Below are positions 1-8,709 of a stretch of DNA of 42,921 bases, one piece after another (the first letter of the stretch is position 1; each line of letters begins with the position of its first letter). The position numbers and the translations under genes are program-made. The notes under the pieces are model-generated. The model saw nothing but the letters and a program-made list of their open reading frames with translations, ran no database searches and had not been told where the DNA came from. This stretch comes from a bacterium (GTDB taxonomy: Bacteria; Verrucomicrobiota; Verrucomicrobiia; Limisphaerales; UBA11358). Location: NCBI GenBank assembly GCA_021780375.1, contig JAJXYT010000184.1:1-42921 (forward strand), given 5' to 3'.

Positions 1-1
1 C

Positions 2-736
2 GTCGCGCCGCCGCGCACGGGCAAAACGGTGCTCATGCAGAAAATCGCCAACGCGATTTTGAAAAACAATCCGGAAACCTACCTGTTCATTCTGCTCATT
101 GACGAGCGGCCCGAGGAAGTCACCGACATGGAGCGCACCTGCAAAGGCGCGGAAGTCATCAGCTCCACGTTCGACGAGCCGCCCGAACGCCACGTGCAGG
201 TGGCCGAAATGGTCATCGAAAAAGCGCGCCGCATGATTGAGCACAAGCGTGACGTGGTGATTCTGCTCGACTCTATCACCCGCCTCGCCCGCGCTTACAA
301 CACGATTCAACCGCACTCCGGCAAGATTCTGTCCGGCGGTGTGGACGCCAATGCGCTGCACAAACCCAAGCGTTTCTTCGGCGCGGCGCGCAACATCGAG
401 GAGGGCGGTTCGCTCACCATCATGGCCACCGCGCTGGTGGACACCGGCAGCCGCATGGACGAAGTGATTTTCGAAGAGTTCAAAGGCACCGGCAACATGG
501 AAGTGCATCTGGACCGGGCCCTGGTGGATCGCCGCATTTTCCCTTCGATCAACGTCGAACGTTCCGGCACGCGCAAAGAGGAATTGCTTTATCACCCGGA
601 CGAACTCAACCGCATCGTCCTGCTGCGCCGCGCGCTGACCGGCGTGCCGCCGGTGGAGGCGATGGAATTGCTGTTGGGCAAACTCAAGAAAACCAAGAGC
701 AACATTGAATTCCTTCTGAGCATGGCCGTGAGTTGA
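2..736 (+). CDS. rho: Transcription termination factor Rho, C-terminal part (5' end outside window)
   Basis: This is the ATPase half of Rho, the hexameric RNA helicase that ends transcription of untranslated RNA. The reading frame is open from the window edge at base 2, giving 244 visible residues of a protein usually about 420 or more long. The first visible residues are the Walker A loop (PPRTGKT), followed by Walker B (VVILLDS), the Q/R-loop region around [17 protein letters not shown] and the arginine-finger segment [11 protein letters not shown]. These are diagnostic of Rho rather than the F1 ATPase relatives. The RNA-binding domain lies outside the window. A TGA at 734-736 ends it, and no intrinsic terminator is visible just downstream. 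Confidence 0.97.
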   Translation, partial: VAPPRTGKTVLMQKIANAILKNNPETYLFILLIDERPEEVTDMERTCKGAEVISSTFDEPPERHVQVAEMVIEKARRMIEHKRDVVILLDSITRLARAYNTIQPHSGKILSGGVDANALHKPKRFFGAARNIEEGGSLTIMATALVDTGSRMDEVIFEEFKGTGNMEVHLDRALVDRRIFPSINVERSGTRKEELLYHPDELNRIVLLRRALTGVPPVEAMELLLGKLKKTKSNIEFLLSMAVS

Positions 737-1124
737 CCGCCGGGTGCCGACGCCGGTGATTGGACCTGTCCGGTTGAAGTGCAGACCAGCCTGGCGCCCC
801 GCTACCGACCACGAGGGGTCGTCTAATCAATTAATCACTTCAAAATTAGGCCATCTTCAGCGTCAGGTGGCAAGAAAGGCGCGTCCGTTTGCGGTCACCC
901 GGCCGAACACCGCCGTTCCTCCATTGGATCGGTCAGACTTAAAACTCTTTTGATTTATCGATAACAATCCCGTCTTTCACCTCACAAGATGCTTATTAAA
1001 ACTTATTGATATGCAACACTTGAATTAACATATCTTTATATCTTCGGGACAAAAAAAGCGAAGTGTTTGGCAAGGGGTGGCGAGCGATTCCCGGGCATTG
1101 GTCTAAGGTAATCGCACGCAATGA
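737..1124. other. Intergenic region between rho and hemA
   Basis: No convincing gene. A 69-codon frame at 744-953 has no recognisable protein character. The stretch 950-1045 is clearly AT-rich compared with its surroundings and is the likely promoter zone for hemA. A TTGATA at 1006-1011 and TATCTT at 1031-1036 are separated by 19 bases, so this is only a weak sigma-70 candidate. Confidence 0.35.
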
Positions 1125-1201
1125 AAGACAGCAGCCGGCTGAGAATTATAAAATGGGCCGCCCGGATGGCCGGAACTCGAGGGCTGGCTCGCTGCTGTCT
1201 T
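1125..1201 (+). promoter_or_regulatory. Possible structured leader RNA of hemA
   Basis: AAGACAGCAGC at 1125-1135 is perfectly complementary to GCTGCTGTCTT at 1191-1201. An 11-bp stem therefore closes a 55-base loop that itself holds GC-rich self-complementary stretches (GGCC...GGCC around 1156-1171). The element ends about 68 bases before the hemA start codon. I do not recognise a known riboswitch consensus in it. It may be a cis-acting RNA controlling hemA, but this is inference from base pairing alone. Confidence 0.3.
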
Positions 1202-1269
1202 GATGGTTTCACCCCGTTCCGACCCGCGCCGGCTCCCGTCCACGGCCGTGTCCTCCGGAGGGGAAGGTC

Positions 1270-2373
1270 ATGAAACTGTTTGTTGCCGGTTTGAGCTACA
1301 AGACGACGCCGGTTGAAGTGCGTGAGCGTCTGGCGGTGCAACGTTCGCGCTTGTCCTGCTGCGGCTGCCGGTTGAAACTGCGCGGCAATTTATCCGAGGT
1401 CGTATTGCTCTCCACCTGCAATCGCGTGGAAATTTACGGCGTGACCCCGGAACTGAATGGCAACGTGCAACGGCTTTTCCAGGAACTGACCGGCGGCAAT
1501 TTTGATTTTTCACCCTACCTGTATGTCAAGGAAGGCAGGGAGGCGTTAAGCCATCTGTTTTCAGTGGCGGGCGGATTGGATTCGATGGTGCTGGGGGAAA
1601 CGGAAATCACCGGCCAGGTCAAGCACGCCTATCTTTCGGCGCAGGAAATGAAACTGACCGGGAAGATTTTAAACCGGGTCTTTCAAACGGCGCTGCAGGC
1701 GGCCAAGGAAATCCGGACCAAAACCGCCATCGGCCGCGGCGCCACCTCGGTAGGCAGTGTGGCGGTGGAACTGGCGGAACGGATTTTCGACCGCGACCTG
1801 AGCGAGAAGGTGGTGATGATTATCGGCGCGGGCAAAATGGGCGAGGCTTGTGTCCGCCACCTGGCCAAGCGCGGCGCCAGGACGGTGCTGGTGTCCAATC
1901 GTTCCTTCGACCGCGCCCGGAACCTCGCCACCGAATTCGGCGGTCGCGCCATTCATTTTGACGAATGCCGGCAGGCGCTGGCCCTCGCGGACATCGTGGT
2001 CAGTTCCACCGGGTCGCCTCACACCGTTTTGCAGCGCGACGACGTCGCCTCCGTTCTGGCGGCGCGCCGCAATCGGCCGCTGTTCCTCGTGGACATTGCC
2101 GTGCCGCGGGACATTGACCCGGCGGTGCAGCAATTGAACAACGTGTTTCTGTACGACATTGACGATCTCGAAGCCATCGTGCGCGAAAACGCGAAAAGCC
2201 GCGAACAGGAACTGGCGCGTTGCCAGGCGATCATTGCCGGACGAACCGCGGCGGTAATGGCCAAAATCACGCCGCCGGCCGAAAATATTTATGAAACCGG
2301 CCAGCGGTCGATTTGCCCCATCAAAGCCGTGTTGCATCCGGCCGTTTTCCAAACTCAAACCCAATTTGCGTGA
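1270..2373 (+). CDS. hemA: Glutamyl-tRNA reductase, short form lacking the dimerisation domain
   Basis: HemA reduces glutamyl-tRNA(Glu) to glutamate-1-semialdehyde with NADPH, the first committed step of C5-route heme synthesis. The 367-residue product has the N-terminal catalytic domain with the nucleophilic cysteine in STCNRVEIY (near residue 57), the GETEITGQV motif, and the NADPH-binding loop GAGKMGE. The start ATG has a strong purine-rich ribosome site (GGAGGGGAAGG) six or so bases upstream. The protein stops soon after the spinal helix (CQAIIAGRTAAVMAKI). The usual C-terminal dimerisation domain, with which the family reaches about 410-450 residues, is missing, and the last 25 residues look non-homologous. 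No continuation was found in other frames. The nonaheme cytochrome gene starts 29 bases downstream, so the two are probably cotranscribed, linking heme supply to cytochrome production. Confidence 0.93.
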   Translation: MKLFVAGLSYKTTPVEVRERLAVQRSRLSCCGCRLKLRGNLSEVVLLSTCNRVEIYGVTPELNGNVQRLFQELTGGNFDFSPYLYVKEGREALSHLFSVAGGLDSMVLGETEITGQVKHAYLSAQEMKLTGKILNRVFQTALQAAKEIRTKTAIGRGATSVGSVAVELAERIFDRDLSEKVVMIIGAGKMGEACVRHLAKRGARTVLVSNRSFDRARNLATEFGGRAIHFDECRQALALADIVVSSTGSPHTVLQRDDVASVLAARRNRPLFLVDIAVPRDIDPAVQQLNNVFLYDIDDLEAIVRENAKSREQELARCQAIIAGRTAAVMAKITPPAENIYETGQRSICPIKAVLHPAVFQTQTQFA

Positions 2374-2402
2374 CTGAGACCCCCAAAAACGGAACCACCC
2401 AT

Positions 2403-4655
2403 ATGAACATCAAACTCTTCATTAAAACTTGTCTGACGACGGCGGCGTTGACCGCCCTGACTGCGGCGACTGCCCAAGCTCAGGCGATTCAAGCCCAACT
2501 GGTCACCCGGCCGCTGACGCCGGGTGAAATCGCCAATACCAACTATGCCCTGCCTGCCAATCTGGAGAGTTCGGGTGGCCTGTTAAACGTGGGCGTGGGC
2601 CAGCCGGCCTATCTGGAAATTGACGTGGCCACCAACGTTTTCGTGCCGAACGTGACCAACGTCACCTGGTTGCTGGCCCAAAAACCGGTCGGTTCGGCGG
2701 CGGCGTTGCAGGCCAGCCCGCTGGGCACAAACGTGCCGGTTTATGAGCCTGCCGATCGTTCGTTTTATCAGGTGGCCGGTCGCATGTTGCTGCGCCCGGA
2801 CGTCGCGGGTTATACCACCAACGATGTCTATAAAGTGACGGCCACTATTTACACCGCCAATGCGGGAACCACCAACGTAACCATTACGATTACCGCAGGC
2901 ACTTACATGGGCGTTGGCCTGTTGCCGGGCACGACCGGCTGCGCCCTGTGCCATAGCGGAGGGCAAATCGCGACCAACATGGTTGTGCCGTGGGAAACAA
3001 CGGCCCATTCTTCGATGTTTGCCCGTGGGATTGACGGGCTGGTCAGCAGCCATTACAGCAAGAATTGTCTCCAGTGCCACACGGTGGGTTATGACACGAA
3101 CACCAACGCCGTCAACGGCGGCTTTGACGACGTGGCCGCCTCACTGGGCTGGACGTTCCCAACGGTTTTGACCAATGGCAACTGGGCGAGTCTGGAAACC
3201 AATTATCCGGCACTCGCCAACGTAGGCAACATCCAATGTGAAAATTGCCACGGACCCGGCAGCCAGCACATGGACACGTTCGGCAAGACCAATATGATCG
3301 GCCTCAGCCTGGCCTCCGGCGATTGCGCCCAGTGCCATGACGCTCCGCCCAATCACATTCATGTGGCCGAATGGCAAAACTCGCTGCACGCGATTACTAC
3401 TCGCGATCCGGCCGGCAATGCCGGTTGCGTCGGCTGCCATACGGCTTACGGTTTCATCGGACGCATCAGCGGTTCGACCACAACGAACACCGCCTACATG
3501 GCCATTAATTGCCAGACCTGTCACGAACCGCACGGTGCAACCCTTCCGGGCACCAACGCACCCAATCCCTACATCATTCGCACTTTGGCGTCCGTGACGC
3601 TGATGGACGGCACCGTCGTTACCAATGCCGGCGAAGGTCTGCTCTGCATGCAATGCCATCACGCCCGTCAAAATGCCGCCGTCTATGCCTCGACTTCAAA
3701 AGGCAGCAAGTACTTCGGCCCGCACGAAGGCCCGCAAGCGGACATGCTGGAAGGCGCCAACGCCTTTACTTACGGCCAGGCCATTCCCAGTTCGGCCCAT
3801 GCCAACGCGGTTTCCAATACCTGCGTCGCTTGCCACATGCAAACCATCGCCTCAACTGACCCGGCCTATCTGCACGCCGGCGGCCATACCTTTGAAAATT
3901 CCTACAACGGCGAGGACCTGGTGACCGCCTGCCAGCGATGCCATGGCGCCTCCGTCACGACATTCGATTTCCCGTTGCAGGATTACAACGGCGACGGCGT
4001 CATCCAAGGCGTGCAAACCGAAGTGCAAAGCCTGTTGAACACACTCTCCACGCTGTTGCCACCGGATAACACCGTTAAAGCCTCGCTCTCGATCAATTCG
4101 ACGTGGACCCAGCCGCAACTGGAGGCGGCCTACAACTGGTTGTTCGTCACAAAAGATGGCAGCCTGGGTATTCACAATACCGCGTACGCGGTCGGCCTGC
4201 TCAAGGCGTCTATCGCCAATCTGACCGGCACGTCTGTTCCCGGCGGTTTGCCTGACGCTTGGGTGACCAATTACTTCGGCTCTCTCTCCAATCCGGCCGG
4301 CGCGCCCAATGCCATCAATAACACCAACGGCGTTCCGAATTGGATGATGTATGCCCTGGGCCTTGATCCGACTCAATCCGGCATCACGGTTCCAGGCGGA
4401 GTCGTCTGGATGGACGGCAAGACGCTGGTCAATTCGGGAGTCACCAACACCATCGCCATCTACACGGCTGCCGAGATTGCCTTTAATACCACCCAGGGGA
4501 ATACCTATCAGATTCAGGGTATTTCGAATCTGAGCGGCGGCTGGCAAAACATCGGCAACCCCATTCTGGGCACGGGCAACTCGGTCAGTTACCTGACCCC
4601 GACGCGGAACAACGTGCAAATGTTCTTCCGGGTCATCATCAACCCGAACCCGTAA
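2403..4655 (+). CDS. Secreted nine-heme c-type cytochrome with C-terminal beta domain
   Basis: A 750-residue exported cytochrome. Residues 1-26 form a signal peptide ending near AQAQA, which fixes the ATG at 2403 even though the frame is open further upstream. Nine CxxCH motifs start at residues 180, 222, 279, 308, 342, 370, 415, 474 and 510. After the hemes comes a helical stretch with a DGSLGIHN motif (compare DGSYGVHN in the gene at 6902). The C-terminus (about 690-750) is a Gly/Asn-rich beta module ending in FFRVIINP, typical of secreted Verrucomicrobiota proteins. Residues 30-170 before the first heme look like a beta-sandwich. It is probably an extracellular or outer-surface electron carrier working with the barrel and octaheme cytochrome downstream. 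That role is inferred from context; no catalytic site is recognised. Confidence 0.9.
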   Translation: MNIKLFIKTCLTTAALTALTAATAQAQAIQAQLVTRPLTPGEIANTNYALPANLESSGGLLNVGVGQPAYLEIDVATNVFVPNVTNVTWLLAQKPVGSAAALQASPLGTNVPVYEPADRSFYQVAGRMLLRPDVAGYTTNDVYKVTATIYTANAGTTNVTITITAGTYMGVGLLPGTTGCALCHSGGQIATNMVVPWETTAHSSMFARGIDGLVSSHYSKNCLQCHTVGYDTNTNAVNGGFDDVAASLGWTFPTVLTNGNWASLETNYPALANVGNIQCENCHGPGSQHMDTFGKTNMIGLSLASGDCAQCHDAPPNHIHVAEWQNSLHAITTRDPAGNAGCVGCHTAYGFIGRISGSTTTNTAYMAINCQTCHEPHGATLPGTNAPNPYIIRTLASVTLMDGTVVTNAGEGLLCMQCHHARQNAAVYASTSKGSKYFGPHEGPQADMLEGANAFTYGQAIPSSAHANAVSNTCVACHMQTIASTDPAYLHAGGHTFENSYNGEDLVTACQRCHGASVTTFDFPLQDYNGDGVIQGVQTEVQSLLNTLSTLLPPDNTVKASLSINSTWTQPQLEAAYNWLFVTKDGSLGIHNTAYAVGLLKASIANLTGTSVPGGLPDAWVTNYFGSLSNPAGAPNAINNTNGVPNWMMYALGLDPTQSGITVPGGVVWMDGKTLVNSGVTNTIAIYTAAEIAFNTTQGNTYQIQGISNLSGGWQNIGNPILGTGNSVSYLTPTRNNVQMFFRVIINPNP

Positions 4656-4677
4656 CCGCCAACCGGAATAATTCATA

Positions 4678-4706
4678 CCCCTCCCTTGAACCGGGAGGGG
4701 TTTTTT
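4678..4706 (+). terminator. Rho-independent terminator
   Basis: A perfect 8-bp stem (CCCCTCCC / GGGAGGGG) with a 7-base loop is followed directly by six T residues. It lies 22 bases after the stop codon of the nonaheme cytochrome and marks the end of the hemA-cytochrome transcript. Confidence 0.92.
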
Positions 4707-5431
4707 ATTTGGATGCGGTTAAAACGATCCGGGCGGCAGGGTCAGTCTGTTTCAGACAAGGCTTTGTTTTAACCGTTAATCCAGCGAATTGACGAGAATC
4801 GGCTTCCGGCGCACACTCAGCCCCACCAGGCTAACGGGCTTCGACACGGCATTCAAACGGGTATGGCGCGACGAGGAGTCGAGAACGGCACAGGCAGAGC
4901 GTTACGAGCCGGTCCGGGAATTTGAACGGCAGACAAGTTATTGTCCGCTGTATCTGGCCTGGCGCTTCGATTCGCGTTGATTAGCGTTCAATCCTCCGGC
5001 TGCGGCTGTTTGAGGAACCAAATGGATTGTTTGGCGGCGGGTGATATCTTCCAGGCTGTGCGCCAGAGGATGCCTGGCGGTTCAAAATAACAAACCACAG
5101 GATTTGAAACCACGCACCAGGGCGTTCGCTCTCGGCGTCATCTGCATGTATTCCAACCTGCCCAAGAGCGAAACCTTGGCACAGGTGCTCGGCGAGGAGG
5201 CGCGTCATTGAAAGCCCCTCTCTCCGGCTCTCGGCCCGTTTGGCGGGGCGAGAGGGAAAAATGTTTCTGGTGGCGCCGGTTTCAAAACCGCGAACAGATC
5301 CTGAAGTTCATGCGCCATTGGCTGGCCGCTGTTTTGGCGCGTGAAAACCCAGATCTTTTCCGCCAACTCCCCCAAAGCTACAAAATCGGCCTGGAGTTGC
5401 CGGAGCATCCCCATCTCGAATCTCGTGGCAG

Positions 5432-5475
5432 CGGACGTAAGTCCGTTCCATCCAGTCAGAGCCGATTCACATCGG
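5432..5475. repeat. Inverted pair of tetraloop hairpins
   Basis: The unit GGCAGC followed by a 5-bp hairpin occurs twice in opposite orientation. On the plus strand it is CGGAC-GTAA-GTCCG (5432-5445). On the minus strand it is CCGAT-GTGA-ATCGG (5462-5475). The stems differ by compensating changes, and both loops fit the GNRA tetraloop pattern, which suggests selection for an RNA fold. Confidence 0.5.
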
Positions 5476-5494
5476 CTGCCACAGTTTCCAGACC

Positions 5495-5550
5495 CGGCTC
5501 GCGAGGATCGGCCTTCGCTCGGCTACGGCGCGACGGGCGCTCGCCCCACC
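5495..5550. repeat. Dispersed intergenic repeat, copy 1 (interrupted)
   Basis: It begins CGGCTCGCGAGGA and ends GCTCGCCCCACC. The reverse complement of the same two halves, joined directly, occurs at 25660-25685. Here a 30-base segment separates the halves. It is a small dispersed element with no protein content. Confidence 0.5.
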
Positions 5551-5972
5551 GCCCGACCAGCCGTTTCGTTCCTGGTTGCGAATGGCTGACCGTTTAATCC
5601 GCATTCTTCCGCGGCAATCCGCGGTTCAAGTCTCCGGCCGTTTCAGAACCGCAATTCATGTGGTGAATTTTGCAATGGTTGTCGTTGTCAGGAGCCGCCG
5701 GGCGGAATAAGATTGCCACGTAAGCCGGTTTGTTCCGAGCAACGACCTTGCGCGCCATCATCAACAAATCCTGCGCGACCGGCTCGGTGGTGATCCCACC
5801 GGACTTGATGCGCGATTTGCGAAGTGGAATTAACTCTGCTGGATGAAACGGATGCTGCTGAGATTGCCAGGTTGTTCAGTGAGGCGCAGCCGTTTTATCT
5901 GGCGGCGGACTACGGCCGGCCCGAGGCTGGAAGACAGGGCAGCGCGGCGGCCTACCAACCCCAGCCGCGGCT

Positions 5973-6563
5973 CTATTGAGCCACTCCTTTGAGTTGCTTC
6001 AACGCGGTGATTTGCGTCTGCAATTGTCCGCCGATCTGCTGGAGTTTTTGACTTTGCTCCGCCTGCACTTGTTGCAGGTGTTTCATGGCGGCCTGCTGAT
6101 CGGCCGGCGATTTGCCTTCCGCCTCTTTCAATTCCGCCTGCGCCTGGGCGATCTGGCTCTGCAGTTCCTGCGCGGCGGCGGCGTATTCTTTAAGCGCGGC
6201 CTGCCGCAGAATTTCCGTTCCCTGGTCAAGGGACAGTGAAGCATAATTGGGCAGCACGCGTTTGACGTCGTCAATGGCCGCCGGCCCGACGAGCACCGGC
6301 GGTTCCACAAACTTCCGCGCCGGCGAACTCGCGCCGGGTGGCGGCTCGGCCGGTTGCTGATTGTCCGGCTGGCTACCCGGACTGTTTGCCTGGGAACTCA
6401 AACTTTCCCCAGCGCGGTTGGAGGCCAGGTGAAACCAAAAGGCGGTCGCCGCGACACCCAGGAGAAAGGACACCAGCGCAAGAATGACGATTCGAACCTG
6501 GGCCTGTTCCCATTTTTGCGGTTTGTTCGTGGAGCCCATTTCATTTGCCAGTGCCAGTCTCAT
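5973..6563 (-). CDS. Membrane-anchored coiled-coil protein of unknown function
   Basis: A 196-residue protein that I do not recognise. Residues about 23-47 form one transmembrane helix (VRIVILALVSFLLGVAATAF), followed by a Pro/Ser/Gln linker to about residue 90. From about 115 to the end is a Gln/Ala-rich helical coiled coil (repeated LQSQIAQAQAEL-type text). The predicted topology is an N-terminal inner-membrane anchor with the coil in the periplasm. A second ATG nine codons in is an alternative start. It sits alone on the minus strand between two plus-strand cytochrome genes, so a link to electron transfer is possible but not shown. Confidence 0.72.
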   Translation of the reverse strand: MRLALANEMGSTNKPQKWEQAQVRIVILALVSFLLGVAATAFWFHLASNRAGESLSSQANSPGSQPDNQQPAEPPPGASSPARKFVEPPVLVGPAAIDDVKRVLPNYASLSLDQGTEILRQAALKEYAAAAQELQSQIAQAQAELKEAEGKSPADQQAAMKHLQQVQAEQSQKLQQIGGQLQTQITALKQLKGVAQ

Positions 6564-6901
6564 GGTGTGCTTCTTTTGTACATTTCAGTTTATCAGCGCG
6601 TTACAACTTGCCAAAGTTCGATGAGCGGGGCGAGGGAAAATTGCTCAAACGGCACGCCGACCCCTGTTTTTTTTGGAAACGGCCGGGCAATTCGAGGTGA
6701 GCAAACAGCAATATCGGAATAGCCTCCAACCCACCTTCATGTGAGTCTGCAATAGAGCAAATGAAGGCTCAATCTCAATTGGCAACCTGTTCAGAATCAG
6801 CGGACTGGCCGACCGGTGGTTCCCCGACTATTAACGGGCAGCTAATGGCGGTTACGGGCACCCTCGAACATGAATTGCCAAAGCAACGTCATTTGCAGTT
6901 G

Positions 6902-8692
6902 ATGAACTCGGTCCGAACTTTGCCGATCCAGCAGACGTTGGTTTTGGTTCTCGCGGCGGCGGGTTTGCTTCTGGCCGTCTGGTCCGGCCGGGCGCAAGGC
7001 GTTCAACATCTGAGCATCCTACGGCCGGGCGGAATGCCCGGCATACCCGTGATGACGGGCATCCAAAAAGCCACCAACGGCTTTACACTGACGTGGGATG
7101 GTCCGTCAGGTTATTATCACTTGTACCAGAAATCCCGGTTACAGACCGGGAGCTGGCAACCGGCAGGTGGTTTTAGCTTGAACCGGATCGCCAACGTCAC
7201 GGCCACTGCCAGCAATGCCTTTTTTCGGGTCTCGGGGCCCGCGCCGCGCTACGCCGGTGCGCAGGCCTGCCTGGAATGTCATGCGGGTGTTCATTCGACG
7301 TATCTCTTGACCGCGCACGCGCAAGCCTTCGCGAGCCTCCAGCGGATTCATCAGGACACCAATGCGAGCTGCCTGGCCTGCCACACCGTCGGTTATGGAT
7401 TGTCCACGGGCTTCACGAACGCCACCCAAACGCCGCAACTCGAAGGCGTGCAATGTGAGAATTGCCATGGTCCGGCCGCCAATCACGCCGCCAATCCCGG
7501 CGATCCGACGGTGGTGCCGCGCGTGGAACTGGCCGCGCAGGTTTGCGGCGGTTGCCACAGTGCCCAACTCACTCCCGCGTCCGTCGTCGCCCATCACCCG
7601 CTGGGTTTTGGTTTTGAGGATTGGAGCACATCACCGCATGGCGCCGTGGTCCCCGATGTGCTTCAGTCCATGGCGTCCTCCGCCGGCAGCATCAGCAGCT
7701 GTGGCCGCTGCCATTCCGGTTCCGCCCGGGAAGCCTTTTTGGAGGGCGAAAATCCGAGCACGACGCTGACCAATGATTTCGACGTCGCCATCACCTGCGC
7801 CGTGTGCCACGACGCGCATCAGGCTTATGCCTGGACGAACGATTTGAATGGGATCATCACCTTTACCAACCCACTGACCGGGAACACGGCCATCATCACC
7901 AACAATGAACTGGGAGCGCTTTACACCAACCAGCTTCGCAACCCCTACGCTTCGACCAACGATTTTTATCTGACCACGTCGGACGTGTTTTCGAACAAAT
8001 ACAATCCCGCCATCAACGTCTGCGCCCAATGCCATAACGACCGCGGCGACGCGTGGATGACGATCGCCACAAACTATGTCGTCACGAACATCAATTCTGT
8101 TTTTTACACCAACGCTGTCACCGTCACCAACTATTTGACCGCACGGGCGCCCCATCATTCGCCGCAGTACAATATGCTGCTGGGCACCGCCGGTGTGCTG
8201 GGCGACGGAACTTCCCCGAACTTCCCCTCCACTCACTCGCGGCTGGAAATGCAATGCACCGAGTGCCACATGCAGACGGCTGCGAATAATGCGAGCGGCC
8301 ACACTTTCGCTGTGGCCACCTACACCGTTTGTTATAACTGTCACTCCCAGCCCGCCGGACTGGTGCAGTTCACGGTCAATAATATGTCGAATCAAATCCA
8401 GCAAACCAAGGGATTGCTCGACCTGTGGGCCACCAACAATTCGCCGGACGTGTTGCGGACGAATTATGGAACCTTCGCGTGGGAATATACCACGCCGGGC
8501 GATTTGTCTCCGGGCGGCGTCGGCCCGACGAACGCGACCCAACAAGCGATGATCCCCAATGACATCAAGAAGGCGCGGTTCGATCTGTATCTGGTTTTGT
8601 ACGACGGCAGTTACGGGGTCCACAACCTGCCTTATGACGTCGAGCTATTGCAAAACGCCCAAAGCTTTGTGGACGGCCAGTTATTTCAATAG
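6902..8692 (+). CDS. Secreted nine-heme c-type cytochrome with N-terminal beta domain
   Basis: A 596-residue exported cytochrome. The ATG at 6902 is preferred because it puts a normal signal peptide (hydrophobic core LVLVLAAAGLLLAV, cleavage near GRAQG) at the N-terminus. The frame also offers ATGs at 6761 and 6848. Residues about 50-115 form a beta module with FTLTWDGPSGYY and NAFFRVSGP, of the same type as the C-terminal module of the cytochrome at 2403. Nine CxxCH motifs start at residues 123, 157, 185, 215, 267, 299, 374, 452 and 477. A C-terminal helical part contains DGSYGVHNLPYDVELL. It is only 17 bases from the octaheme cytochrome gene downstream, so they are surely cotranscribed. Likely role: extracellular or periplasmic electron carrier of the porin-cytochrome complex. 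Confidence 0.9.
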   Translation: MNSVRTLPIQQTLVLVLAAAGLLLAVWSGRAQGVQHLSILRPGGMPGIPVMTGIQKATNGFTLTWDGPSGYYHLYQKSRLQTGSWQPAGGFSLNRIANVTATASNAFFRVSGPAPRYAGAQACLECHAGVHSTYLLTAHAQAFASLQRIHQDTNASCLACHTVGYGLSTGFTNATQTPQLEGVQCENCHGPAANHAANPGDPTVVPRVELAAQVCGGCHSAQLTPASVVAHHPLGFGFEDWSTSPHGAVVPDVLQSMASSAGSISSCGRCHSGSAREAFLEGENPSTTLTNDFDVAITCAVCHDAHQAYAWTNDLNGIITFTNPLTGNTAIITNNELGALYTNQLRNPYASTNDFYLTTSDVFSNKYNPAINVCAQCHNDRGDAWMTIATNYVVTNINSVFYTNAVTVTNYLTARAPHHSPQYNMLLGTAGVLGDGTSPNFPSTHSRLEMQCTECHMQTAANNASGHTFAVATYTVCYNCHSQPAGLVQFTVNNMSNQIQQTKGLLDLWATNNSPDVLRTNYGTFAWEYTTPGDLSPGGVGPTNATQQAMIPNDIKKARFDLYLVLYDGSYGVHNLPYDVELLQNAQSFVDGQLFQ

Positions 8693-8709
8693 AGCCAACA
8701 AAAGAAATC

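Larger units (their letters stand above)
4707..5972. other. Gene-poor region with repeats
   Basis: About 1.27 kb without a gene I can support. Frames of up to 129 codons exist (for example 5208-5597), but their translations are low-complexity and Arg/Ser/Pro-rich, and they run through repeat elements. Short scraps could be degraded genes, but I recognise none. The region holds the hairpin pair at 5432-5475 and the dispersed repeat at 5495-5550. Confidence 0.5.

Noticed and set aside
744-953. 69-codon frame downstream of rho
   Set aside because: No recognisable protein features and no ribosome site.
2313-2402. Upstream extension of the first nonaheme cytochrome, considered also as a displaced HemA C-terminus
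   Set aside because: The extension lies before a good signal peptide and has no similarity to the HemA dimerisation domain, so a frameshift in hemA is not supported.
5208-5597. 129-codon frame as a possible gene
   Set aside because: It runs through two repeat elements and has low-complexity Arg/Ser/Pro text without a ribosome site.
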